Both the position numbers and the translations under genes were made by a program. DNA of 64,000 bases from Ailanthus altissimus (taxonomy: Eukaryota > Streptophyta > Magnoliopsida > Sapindales > Simaroubaceae), in the NCBI GenBank assembly GCA_946807835.1, contig OX327686.1, positions 1,798,001 to 1,862,000 of the forward strand, given 5' to 3'. Shown here one piece after another: positions 23,126 through 33,749 of the stretch. Position 1 is the first letter of the stretch; every line of letters begins with the position of its first letter. The notes beneath the pieces are model-generated. The model worked only from the letters and a program-made list of their open reading frames with translations. It searched no databases and was not told the origin of the DNA.

Positions 23126-26100
23126 CCCTGCAGTCGTAGCGGAAGGTTGTCGTACGTTGAGACTGTCCCGAAAATCCTCAAATAGAATCAAAGGGAGACC
23201 CTTTGTAAAGATATCTGCAATCTGATAACGTGACGGGACATGTAAGACGCGAACTTGCCTACGAGCAACCTTTTCGCGAACAAAGTGAATATCCATCTCA
23301 ATATGTTTAATGCGCTGATGTTGAACAGGATTGCCAGAAAGATATATCGCACTAACATTATCACCATAGACCAATGTAGCTTTTTGAATAGGACAATAAA
23401 GCTCCAAAAGAAGGTTTCGTAACCAACACGACTCAGAAACCACATTGGCAACACCTCGATATTCAGCCTTCGCACTCGATCGTGACAAAGTCAGTTGACG
23501 TTTTGCCGACCAAGAGACCAAATTATCACCAAGAAACACACAGTAACCAGATGTGGACCGTCTGGTATCCGGACATCCACCCCAATCAGCATCAGTATAA
23601 GAAATGAGAGTGGATGTCGAAGATGGATAAAAATGTAATCCATGATCAAGAGTACCCTGAATGTAGCGCACAATACGTTTGAGAGCATGCATATGTTCCA
23701 CCCTCGGGTCATGCATGAATAAGCAAACATGTTGTAAGGCATATGTGATGTCGGGTCTCGTAAATGTGAGATACTGAAGAGCCACTGCAAGGCTCCGATA
23801 ATGAGAGGGGTCCTCATAAGGTGTGCTTGAAGTAGCACTGAGCTTCGGTTTAGTGTCAACCGAAGCTCAATGCTACTTCAAGCAACCGGAGTGGGAGAAG
23901 GCTTACAAGATGACATGCCAGCTCGTTCAATGATCTCTGCAACATACTTCCTTTGAGATAAAAATAGACCACCTGCATGACGAGTGACTGCGATGCCCAA
24001 GAAATAACTCAATGGCCCTAAGTCTTTCATAGCAAAAATCGAGCTAAGGAGTGTGATGATAGACTTGCGAAGAGCATCAGATGAAGCTGTCAAGATAATA
24101 TCATCCACATACAAAAGAATGTAAGCCATATCAGCACCGTGACGGTAGATGAAGAGAGAATGATCAAAAGTGCTGTGAGAGAACCCAAGGGTGGAGACAT
24201 AATCAACAAATCGCTTGTACCAGGTCCGAGGGGCCTGTTTGAGCCCATAAAGTGATTTTTTCAACAAGCAGATATGAGAAGGAAGATCTGGGTCCTTGAA
24301 ACCCATAGGTTGGTGCATGTACACAGTTTCTTTGAGTTCTCCATGTAGAAAAGCATTTTTCACGTCAAGTTGGTGAATAGGCCATGATTTAGAGAGAGCT
24401 AAACTGAGAACAGTGCGAATAGTTACTGGTTTGACTACCAGGCTAAAAGTCTCTCCACAATCCACGCCAACCTGTTAACCTGCACCATCACCTACTAGAC
24501 GGGCTTTATGCCTCTCAAAAGAACCATCAAATTTTTCTTTATGAGTAAAAATCCACATTGACCGAATCACATTAACACCAGATGGACGGGGCATAAACTC
24601 CCACGTCTTATTTTTAATAAGAGCATTATATTCATCATTTATAGCCATTTTCTAATTCGGGTCACGAAGGGCCGACACGGGATTACGAGGCAACAAGGAT
24701 TTGGACACATTTGTGTTTAGATTAAACTTCTTTTTCGGTTTAACAATCCCTCATTGGCTACGAGTAACTGGTCTTGGTGCCGGAAGAGGAGTGGGCTGGG
24801 ATAGAGGAGGAAAGGCAGGCTGACTCGGAGATGGGCCAGAATGGTGCGGCCTAACAGCAGAGGGAGTAGGCTGCAGCATTGAAGAAAGTAGGTTGCTACA
24901 TCCACTTGCTAGGCCTGGTGAAATGGACAGAGGTGGGTCAGAAGGAGTGGCAGCAGGCTGACTAGTTGGGTTTTGCTGAGAAGCCCACTGGTGAACCACA
25001 TAAGGAGAAGGTCCATCATCCAAAAAATCATAAGTATGAGTTTGAGGAGTGTGCAATTTAGCAAAAGGAAATTGGGTTTCATCAAAAATGACATGGCGAT
25101 TAATGATGATTTTATTAGATGATAAATCATAGCACTTGTAACCACGATGATTAGAAGGATAACCCAAAAAGACACATGGAGTAGAACGGGGTTGAAGCTT
25201 GTTGATGATGGTAGAAGGAAATAGAGAATAGCATAAACACCCAAATACCCGAAGATGAGAATAAGAAGGGTCCTTTTGATAAAGAATTTGGAGAGGGGAT
25301 TTGTAGGCTAATAGCTTACTTGGAAGGATGTTGAAAAGGTATGTTACCATTTGTAATGCATGATGCCAAAATGAGGGAAGTAATGATGCATGAGCTAGCA
25401 AAGTGCAAATAATGTTGTTAATGGTACGGATGTTTCTCTCAACTTTCCCATTTTGTGAGGAAGTATGTGGACAAGATAGACGAAAAGTTAACCCATTAAC
25501 TTTACAAAATTCCCAAAACAGCCCATTATCAAACTCCATACCATTATCACATTGAATGTTCTTTACCTCCCGTTCAAATTAAGTGCGGATGAAAGATCTA
25601 AAAGCAAGAAATGTGGAAAAAACATTCAACTTTTTAGACAAAGGAAATGACCACAAATAATTAGAGTAATCATCCAACAATAACATATAATATCGATGGC
25701 CCGAAGAGCTCAAAATGGGAGAAGTCCAAAGATCACTATGGATAATATCAAAAGGCATAATAGTGCAAGAATTAGATGAAGTAAATGGCAACTTAACAAG
25801 TTTTCCAAGAGGACAAGAGCGGCAAACATGAAAATTACGAGTTTGATTACGCTCAATAAATTTATTTAGCCTAAGGGAGTCAAAAACAGGTGCTCCCGAA
25901 TGACCCAAACGTGCATGCCATAACGAAGGTGCTAAAGCTGCAAAAGTAGATGGTGAGGTGACTTGAGTTTTGGTGTTGGTGATGGGATAAAGCTCGCCCC
26001 AACTCTCACATCTCATTAGACGCTTCCTCGTTTGAAAATCCTTCACAGAAAACCCAAAAGGATTAAATTCAACAGAAACCAAGTTATCAGTTGTAAATTT

Positions 26101-27402
26101 CCGAACTAAAACTAAGTTTTTAATAAGATGGGGTGTATGGAGGACATTTTTCAAGGCTAAGGGAAGGTTCGGGGGAGACAAATTCGTGTGACCATAACCA
26201 TGAATCAGAATTAAATGACCATTACCAACAATTATACCACGATTTTTGCTCATATTAAAATAAGACGTGAGGTTACTGTGCGAGGAGGTCATGTGGGAGG
26301 TGGCCCCGGTATCCATGTACCAATTCACACCCGGAGGAGTCAACTAGAGAGTGTGCATCGCCGCCTCAATATTAGTCGGAGTTGGCGAAGCTGCTGCAGT
26401 GTAAGCCTGTTGAGGTCGTGGCTCAAGGATGCCAGGCTGTAGCTGCTGGTTTTAATGAAAGCTGGGCCTGGCCCAAGAGGAAGTAGGATAAGGAGAGGGG
26501 GGGACAAACCAAGGCAAGAAAGGCCAAGGCCACTGCTGTCCACCCGGCCAGAACTGTTGCTGCCCCGGTTGACTGCCACCACGACCACCGGAGCTGCTGC
26601 CACGGCCGGACTTGCCACCGCCGCCCCCTTTTTTTCCACCGTAATTTTTATGATGCTTATGTTTGCCACCATTATTATTCTTATTGTGAGAATAATTGTA
26701 AGAGTAATTGGCCCCATTATTGTCCTCCGACGCCGACAAGTGAGCCACCATGGCTGAACCATAAACTTCAGCCACCTTCGCCAATCCCTTTTCTTCAAGA
26801 ATAAGGCTAAAACGTGCTTTATAGAATGGTGGAAGCGGTTTGCTTTGCCGAATAAGCGTTCCAACTCCATTGTAAGCCTCAGTGAGGCCCGAAACCATCT
26901 GTAGAACCAGTCGACTATTCGAGACAAGAGCCCCGACATTCTTGAGTTGATCCGACAGAACTTTGAGGCGTTGACAATAAGAAGAGGCATTAGAAAAATC
27001 AGCCATTTTGGTGTGAGAAAATTCTTGCTCAAGTGTCACGGCATGGGAATGTTCATTGTCTTGGAATATGTTACGCAGTCGATCTCAACCTTCCATTGTC
27101 GTGGAGTTGAGTTCAATAATTGTGTGCAACAAGTCATGAGAGATTGTTGCATAGATCCATTGAAGAACTGTAGCATCAAGGGTCGACCATAATTCCTTCT
27201 CCTCAGCGGTCTCCGGCGCCTTGACCATGTCCTTTGCCGGTGGAATGATGTGGTTAATAACCTGATGTGATCTACAATGGATTTTGAAGAGCTCTGCCCA
27301 TGTCGCATAATGGACGTTTTCCATCTCAAGAGTAATGGAAATATGTGTCTTGATGTTTGAAACAACAAGAGTAGGATGAAAGCTTGAGTTTGAGTCAGAC
27401 AT
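23126..27402 (-). pseudogene. Copia B gag-pol polyprotein, inactivated
   Basis: The likely start is the ATG at 27402 (MSDSNSS). Gag spans about 27402-26450, with a Gly/Ser/Lys-rich basic end. The protease near 26320 keeps the active site as YMDTGATSHM. The integrase zinc region (HARLGH...CRSC) lies near 25900-25790 and the integrase core near 25740-25300. Reverse transcriptase spans about 24465-23880 with LLYVDDIIL, and RNase H about 23620-23200. In-frame stops occur near 27084, 26452, 26344, 25579, 24751, 24655 and 24473. A frame change lies between 23878 and 23785. The earliest stop falls at a position that normally holds Trp. Confidence 0.85.
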
Positions 27403-27503
27403 GGCTGACAGGAAGAGGGAGAAAGAAGAATGAGGAGAGGAGAAAAGAAGGCGGAGCAACCAGTAAGCGCGGTGGAAACGTGAGAGGATTAACGCCTAGG
27501 TTT

Positions 27504-27515
27504 GCTCTGATACCA
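27504..27515 (-). other. Copia B primer binding site
   Basis: On the minus strand it reads TGGTATCAGAGC (initiator tRNA-Met type) and directly abuts the right LTR. Confidence 0.85.
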
Positions 27516-27620
27516 TGAAAGTAGAATAATCTTTGCTCATTTCATTAGCATAATTGCATTTATATACATCAGTTATAATCGACATATTAAGCTATAATTA
27601 GGAAAGTTAATATTCTATCA
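27516..27620 (-). repeat. Copia B right LTR (its 5' LTR, 105 bp, internally deleted)
   Basis: It is identical in layout to the left LTR at both ends but lacks 62 bp between GTTAAT and ATTCTATCA. The missing segment is bounded by short AT repeats, which suggests a slippage-type deletion after insertion. Confidence 0.85.
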
Positions 27621-28462
27621 CTTGGAAACTCAGGCACTTCTGAACTGAATTCAATGACATCCAACAAATCATCTTTATGAGAAAACTCACAACCCCAAGC
27701 CGGCTTCCCTGTCATCATCTCCACAACAACACACCCAAGTGCCCAAATATCAGCAGGATATGTGAGCAGTCCATCTTTCACCAACTCAGGCGACATGTAA
27801 CAATATGTGCCTCTCCTATCAGAATTCTCCTCCTTTTCGATGTGCAGGTTCGTGGACAACCCAAAATCCGCAAGCTTGGCAACGAACCCACCATCACATC
27901 CAGGGACAAGCAAGATGTTATCTGGTTTGATATCGCAGTGAACTATGCCATTACCGTGAATATAATAAAGCCCTCGAACAATATTCCTCGTATAAGCCCT
28001 AACTTCAGACTCAGGCAACCCGTTAACAGAGTTCTTGATGCGATCATACAAACTGCCCCCGCTACAGAACTCCAGAAACATACTATAAACCTTCTTACAG
28101 TCACCGGCTTCAGTCTCCTTGTCCCCATAACACCTGATTGTGTAAGGACATGATTTCAGATAACAAAGTATCTCTTTCTCGTACCTTAGGGTCGATGCTT
28201 CAGCCACGGGAGCTGTTTTCACGGCTACTTCCCACGGCAGCTCTCTTTGACCTTCTTCTTTGATTATGGGTTGTTTCCCTTTCAGTAGAAACACAGAACC
28301 GAATCCTCCTTTGCCCAAAAACCTATCCCTAACCCACGTCACACCTTGCCATAACTCGCCATTAATCTCCTTTTTCTTCAGAAATTGATTGATATACGCT
28401 CTGGCATTTAGTGGCTTAGGTTTAGGTTTCGATCTCACAGCACGACGGCGTGGAACTGTCAT
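27621..28462 (-). pseudogene. MAPKKK-type protein kinase, copy 2, disrupted by copia B
   Basis: From the ATG at 28462 the frame encodes a kinase closely similar to kinases 1 and 3. Visible elements are GKGGFGSVFLLK, AVKTAP, HCDIKPDNILL, DFGLSTN, YMSPELVKDG and YPADIWALGC. It is open until EVPEFPS, where copia B begins. Beyond that the frame runs into the LTR and stops at 27587 after a few foreign residues, giving 291 residues. The last 35 or so (kinase subdomain XI, including the WSAEQLLEHPF helix) are displaced to 22950-22845. A truncated protein could be made, but loss of the final helical segment usually destabilises a kinase domain, so I treat it as a probable pseudogene. Confidence 0.85.
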
Positions 28463-29729
28463 TCTGTTTTGGTTTTCTTGGAGATTGAAGTGAGGTGGTA
28501 GGAAATTTTTTTTTTCTTACTTCGATAGGATTCTTTTATTAAGCGAATAGATTAGCTTTTAAGTCGGCATAAGTCTAGGGTTATTTGTAAATTGGCGGTT
28601 AGAAGATATAGAGCCGTTGAATTAAAGATTTTGGCGCCAATAACTTTAACGGCTACTTGTAATTCAAATTATAAAATAGTTGTTGTTATTATTATTATTA
28701 TTGTTAACAAAATGCTTTAGCTAAAGCCTAACTATGTCTGCAATAAGGAGACCGCTAAAATCGACGACAGAATTATAAGCCGCTGCTCCTCCATCGAGTT
28801 TCGATATGACTAGAATGCTAATGCCGATCCCACATTTCAGATTCACATCAACGGCCTTGATCACGTCTCTGACTTTCAGCGCTTCAGAGAATTTCATTCC
28901 CATTCTGATTAAAAGCTGTTTTGGGATCTTTAAGGTATTGAAACAATATTTTTTGGAAGTTGAAACCCAGCGCTTGTTACAATGAGGACTTCAAAAATGG
29001 TACATGCAAATTGCCATAACTCCCGCTGTTAATTATTTGTTCATTTGCTTGTTAACGTTGGTGCTAGGAAAAAATAAACCTATGAAATCAATAAATTATA
29101 ACTGATCTGAATGTTACACAAGCAATTAAAGAGTAATTGTTGCTTGGGTAAGAAAGAGTTTGCAGATTCAATGGTTTTCTTTAATGGATCATGAGTATGA
29201 AATTGGGGTTTGAACTTTCTTTTTGCTTATGTAGAAGCAAAATGTTATTGGTTTTTTTTTGGGGGCGAGGTTTTTTGAAGGTCACTAATCCTTTGCCTGA
29301 TTTTACTCTGTTAGTTTATTTTTGCTTGTACTGATAGAGAAAGGCCTCTTCATAAGATTTTGAGAAGCCAAGTTTGTAACAGCAGTCTAATGAGCTTGTG
29401 AACATAATAGTGGGAGATTTTGCATCTCGTGTTGGGTATCGTGTATCCAGAAAGATGAATCATTATATATGTTGAGTCCTTAAGATGTGTGTATTATGTG
29501 TCGAAATTATGTGCCTATTAAAGAATTTTCCTACTTTGTGATGTAGACATATAGCAACTTTGTTCGTGTTGAACCATAATGTTTGATTTTAAAGGAGTAC
29601 TATCAAATGGAGCACAAGATTACTGTGTGTGTGATCAAAATATTATTACAGCTCCTTTTAGTTCTGTCCTCTCCAAAGCTGCAGATAGAAAGTGTTGTAA
29701 CATTTTGTACAACCTATGTATATTATCAG
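28463..29729. other. Kinase 2 upstream region and spacer
   Basis: The part next to the gene should hold the kinase 2 promoter. A short TTA-repeat microsatellite lies at about 28684-28703. About 28930-29180 matches 43040-43250 upstream of kinase 3, showing that both blocks share this segment. A minus-strand open frame of 60 codons at 28721-28903 resembles no protein I recognise and has no supporting context. Confidence 0.5.
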
Positions 29730-29919
29730 TGTCAAGCATAGCAAGACGACCTATTTGATTCAGTATGATCCAGCTGCAACTATTCTGGGCATTAAACAGA
29801 AGTTGCATGCCCTCATTGATTAACCAGTTAACAATCAGCGTCTGATTCTGGTTCAGACAGGGGAAGTATTAGAGGATTCAAAGAAGTTGGCAGATGAGAA
29901 TGTTCTGATACAAATTTGA
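29730..29919 (+). pseudogene. Ubiquitin-like (elongin-B-like) protein, main exon, copy 2
   Basis: This is the best readable ubiquitin-like exon in the window. After TATTATCAG it encodes KTTYLIQYDPAATILGIKQK, LHALID, an in-frame stop where Gln is expected, then NNQRLILVQTGEVLEDSKKL and ADEN. This is a ubiquitin-type beta-grasp pattern. The frame ends in TGA soon after. The in-frame stop shows that it is nonfunctional. Its last exon is at 31463-31539. Confidence 0.65.
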
Positions 29920-31462
29920 TTTTCATTAGCGTAGAATTTTTTCAGTCACATGGGATTTTTTATCTTATACTGTTGATCTCTTTTATCATTATGTTGACAT
30001 GTGCAGTAAATTTGTGTTTCCTTTTAGGTTGAGTGATGCTGTTGTGTGACTTTGAAAAATGGGGTCTTTCTATCCACATAAAAATATGTATCCATTTCCC
30101 TCGTGCTTATTAATCACATACTAGCTGCGCATTGTAGATTTCACAGTTATGGTTTCATAAGTAGTTGATTTGACTCTAAAAGCATTGAAATATTTTTGCA
30201 TTTCCTTCAGTTTCTTTTTAGTCTTAATACAATAAGAAATGCATTGTTTTTCAGAATTATGTTGTGTGGCAGAAAATGTTCTGTTTCACATCCTATATTT
30301 CTATTTTTAAGCTATCTGTTCTCAGCTGAAGTTTTATGCGTCTTCTTATATGTTGTTGGTTCTGTTTCTCATTACAAATCATTAGTGTTAGTTATTTGCT
30401 TTTGGTGACTGCATTCTGAACCTGACTAACCGATTTTCATTGAAGAATTGCTTCCCACGTATGAATGTGATCTTCCAGTCTTATTATGCCCTGTATCTTC
30501 CAGTAACTTGTACCTTGTGTGGAATTCTACTTACATAGTGCTATCAAAAAGGAATTCTGTTTTATTAGAAACAATGGAAGTGGTATTAAACATTCCGCAG
30601 GTACTTTTGTTACCTTTCCAAGGACTTGTAAAGCACTTTAGTGCCTTTCTAGATGTTATTACTTTTTTTTTTAATCTTTTGTATACTTTTCTTCTGGTTG
30701 GAATATGTTCTAGAAATGTTTTTGGCCAATATTTTCTCAGCATGTTGTAAATCATTTATTTTCTTTAACTTTGTAGGTTTCACTTTCTAAATCAAAGTCT
30801 CCGTCTTGCTTTCATTAAGTTTATTATCCAAGTTTGAGCTTGCTTGATCTGCATCTATACTCTTTATTCAAATTTGTTTCCCCTTTTTTGCGTTGTCACT
30901 TCTCCTTAATTATCTAAATTTCAACATGAGATTCTTCTTTTGGCTGTGAGCGTTTACTATTTAATTCTTCAGTATTTGAACTTGATATATATTTATATAT
31001 TCCATGCATTGAAACATAAATATTTTTTCCACTCCATTGATCCTTTACTGTGATTGATTGACTTATGCCCTGCATGTTAGTCTAAAATGGCTTCTTGTCC
31101 TCTTTAACAACTGCCATGGCTAGTAGTATAGTGCTAACAGCGAAGGAAATGGCTAGATACTGTTGCTATACTTGTTCAAAAGTTGCACCCTCTTCGGAAT
31201 TCTTTGAAGTAAGAAGCGCTAGGATCAACATGCATGCCTATTTGTAATTAATTTCTTTGTAGAGTTAAGCTTGCCCTTTTTTTTGAAAATATGTTTCCCT
31301 AAAGTTTTTCCCGAACATATTCTAGATAAGTAAATATAAGAACATAGTTGGTTAAGGTTCTGGATGTGGCATTTGAAGTCAATACTAGTAGATTTTAAAT
31401 ATGCTCAACTTCCTTTTTGTTTAGGTTGAGACCAATATTTTGAAAACTTTCCTTTCTTACAG
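29920..31462. other. Decayed intron of the ubiquitin-like gene, copy 2
   Basis: This stretch is similar to 91-2422 and 31800-32710. T-rich noncoding sequence. The open frames at 30196-30408 and 30448-30750 have no recognisable product. Confidence 0.5.
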
Positions 31463-31539
31463 ATGACAACAAATTTGGGGATGCGAATATTGTTAATGAT
31501 TTCTACCAATCTTGTGATGGAGATGTAGACAATTGGTGA
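31463..31539 (+). pseudogene. Ubiquitin-like protein, last exon, copy 2
   Basis: After TTTCTTACAG the exon reads DDNKFGDANIVNDFYQSCDG and then DVDNW with TGA. It is the only last exon here whose frame is open throughout. It still belongs to a copy whose main exon carries a stop. Confidence 0.6.
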
Positions 31540-31740
31540 ACCTAGAAGACAGCTAAAAGCCGCAAAGATGCATCTTGAGTTGGGTAGTATCTAGCCGCAA
31601 AGTTGCATTACTTTGTATGTTGAGTCATTTAAGACATCAGAACTATATGTTGAAATTGTACGCCGACTAAGTAATTTTCCTGCTTTGTTCTCTTTCTGCA
31701 ACTGCAAATCAAAATCGTCGTAACATTTTCTGCAGGCTAT

Positions 31741-31790
31741 ATCCATGCCAGGCATGGCAAGACAACCTAATTTATCCAAATTAAACCTTC
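31741..31790 (+). pseudogene. Ubiquitin-like protein, copy 3 exon fragment
   Basis: This short remnant of the main exon shows GKTT, a stop, then FIQ, aligned with the KTTYLIQ start of copy 2. The sequence then jumps to intron-like sequence near 31800, so most of the exon is deleted. Confidence 0.4.
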
Positions 31791-31799
31791 TGCACCTTC

Positions 31800-32710
31800 T
31801 TTCCTTTAACATTTCAGAGACTTGTAAAGCACTCAAGTAACTTTCTAAATATGATTTTCTTCTTTGAAAATTCTTGGACTATATTCTGGTTGGAATATTT
31901 TGACCAATATTTTCTAGGCACATTGTAAATCATTTATCTGCCTTTAGTTTTTAGCTTTCACTTTCTAAATTAATGTGTCTCAGATTTGTTTTCACCAACT
32001 ATGCAATTCAAGTTTAGCCTACTTGAGCATCCACCTGTATACTTTTCCACTCTTTTTTCCCCCTGAGCTTGAAGTTATGGTTCGGTTTTATGATAGCTCT
32101 CTTCCTTCATTTTCTAGATTTTGATATGAGATTTTTCGTTGCATTGCTGTAGTAAATCTTTGATTTTCCTGTCTTACTGTGGTGAAGTTTTATTTCTTTC
32201 ATTTAACCCCTATATTGAGCCTAATTCCATGGTAGTTTTAAACCATGAAGAATGCCAAATCTTACTGAACATTGTAATCTTTTGATAAGAAAGGTTTTAC
32301 TCTTGTTTTAGTCATTCAGGATCAACTTGGTTTAACCAGGCAGGACGCTAGCCCATGACCATAGTTACAAGTGTTTGGTGATACTCCTAGACTTTCTGTC
32401 AGCGAAAGCAGTTAAAGGATGCACCTGCTTAATACAAGATGGTTAAATTGAAGGTGGTAGGATCAACTTACATATTGGTAAATTTTCAATTTCTTGGTTA
32501 TAGTTGTGCTTGCCCTTATAGTGAAGTATATTCCTTAACTTATTTGCCCTAAAATACTGGACATATAACTATAAAAACATATTCCTGCAAGTTTCTGAAA
32601 TTGCATTGAAGTCATGATGATGGACGGAGTAGATTTCACATATGTTTTAACTGCTTGTTTGCTCAACCTTAAGTCCAATAATTTGAAAACTTTCCTTTAC
32701 TTTCTTACAG
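31800..32710. other. Decayed intron of the ubiquitin-like gene, copy 3
   Basis: This noncoding stretch is similar to the end of 91-2422 and 29920-31462. I see no additional gene. Confidence 0.45.
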
Positions 32711-32793
32711 ATGAAAACTAGTTTGAAGACGTCATTATTGTCGGGAGAAATGATTTCCACCAGTCTTGTAATGGAGATTGTGGCAATTGGTGA
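32711..32793 (+). pseudogene. Ubiquitin-like protein, last exon, copy 3
   Basis: After TTTCTTACAG the codons read DEN, a stop, then FEDVIIVGRNDFHQSCNGDC and GNW with TGA. The in-frame stop near the start shows decay. Confidence 0.55.
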
Positions 32794-33363
32794 ATCTAAA
32801 ACCTTGGTTAGAAAGAGCTCAGCTGCAATATGCAAAGTGCAAACTAGGTGGCTTGTCAGCCACGTATGCATTCACTCATGCTGCAGTTTTTGTGTGTAAA
32901 AGTCTCATACCATGAAACAGCAATACTTGTATGATCTTTATAACTGAACCTTGATTTGAATCTTCAATTACAGAAACTTTTGTTCTATCAAAATTTCGTT
33001 TTGAGAAATTTTAATGATGTTACCAAGTAAAGTTGTGCTACCATTTGTATATACACTTGTAGACTGAAAGGTTTTTATGATTGTGTAGATACAGAGAACC
33101 TGTGGTATTTTAAACATACAATCTAGAAAAGTTGGAAAAAAATCATTCAGATAATTAAATAAATAATAACTCCTCACTCCTTAGTCATGAAACCGTTGAG
33201 GGACTCGACTGAAAAGTCAAAGATATATACAAGGAATTAAGCATATAGATTAAGGTATAGGAAAGGGATTAATGAAGATTTTCAACTACCCAACTCTTTG
33301 ATACTAACAACAGAAACAATCTCTGGAAAAATTGTGTTCATTCGATAAAAAGGAATTATATAT
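32794..33363. other. Spacer downstream of the ubiquitin-like remnant
   Basis: This spacer is similar to 2505-3240 and 22008-22640. Together with 41221-41429 on the other side of copia C it forms the original sequence downstream of kinase 3. Confidence 0.5.
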
Positions 33364-33364
33364 A

Positions 33365-33719
33365 GTCAACAATGGAGGTTCTGAACTGGCATAGTCAAAG
33401 ACAACTCAACTAACACATAAAGAAAGAAATGAAACAAAATCAATTACACTACACAACAAAATAAAGAAGAATACAACATTGTTGATGAGCATCTTTGCAC
33501 ACAGCCAACGTGAAGGAAATCACAATCATTTTTATTCTTCAAATCATCATTTTTTAATCATTACTTCAACTTGTGATGTGTACAATAATAGTTGTATATA
33601 AACATAATCTTAGGGCTGTAAATAGTAGCCAATTCAATGAAACAGTAGTCTCCTTTGTTCTTAAAAAAGTGCCTCAATACAGAGCAACATTTGCTCTCCA
33701 ATTTCTACAAAATTTATCT
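33365..33719 (+). repeat. Copia C left (5') LTR
   Basis: It begins at about GTCAACAATGGAGG and ends at about AAAATTTATC before the primer site. A TATATAAA box-like string is at 33595-33602 and has its counterpart in the right LTR near 41097. The terminal bases are uncertain by a few nucleotides. Confidence 0.75.
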
Positions 33720-33731
33720 TGGTATCAGAGC
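33720..33731 (+). other. Copia C primer binding site
   Basis: TGGTATCAGAGC, initiator tRNA-Met type, abuts the left LTR. Confidence 0.85.
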
Positions 33732-33749
33732 AAGTGAGGTCTGAGGGCA

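Larger units (their letters stand above)
22956..27620 (-). mobile_element. Copia B: Ty1-copia element inserted in the kinase 2 coding sequence
   Basis: This 4665-bp element lies in the same orientation as the kinase. LTRs are at 22956-23122 and 27516-27620, with TG...CA ends. The exact 5-bp target duplication CTTGG is at 22951-22955 and 27621-27625. Domain order is gag, protease, integrase, reverse transcriptase, RNase H. One frame is kept from gag to within reverse transcriptase, broken only by single stop codons, so decay is moderate. Confidence 0.93.

Noticed and set aside
28721..28903. Minus-strand open frame of 60 codons upstream of kinase 2
   Set aside because: No recognised domain, no splice or promoter context, and it is near the length expected by chance. 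It lies at the edge of the segment shared with kinase 3.
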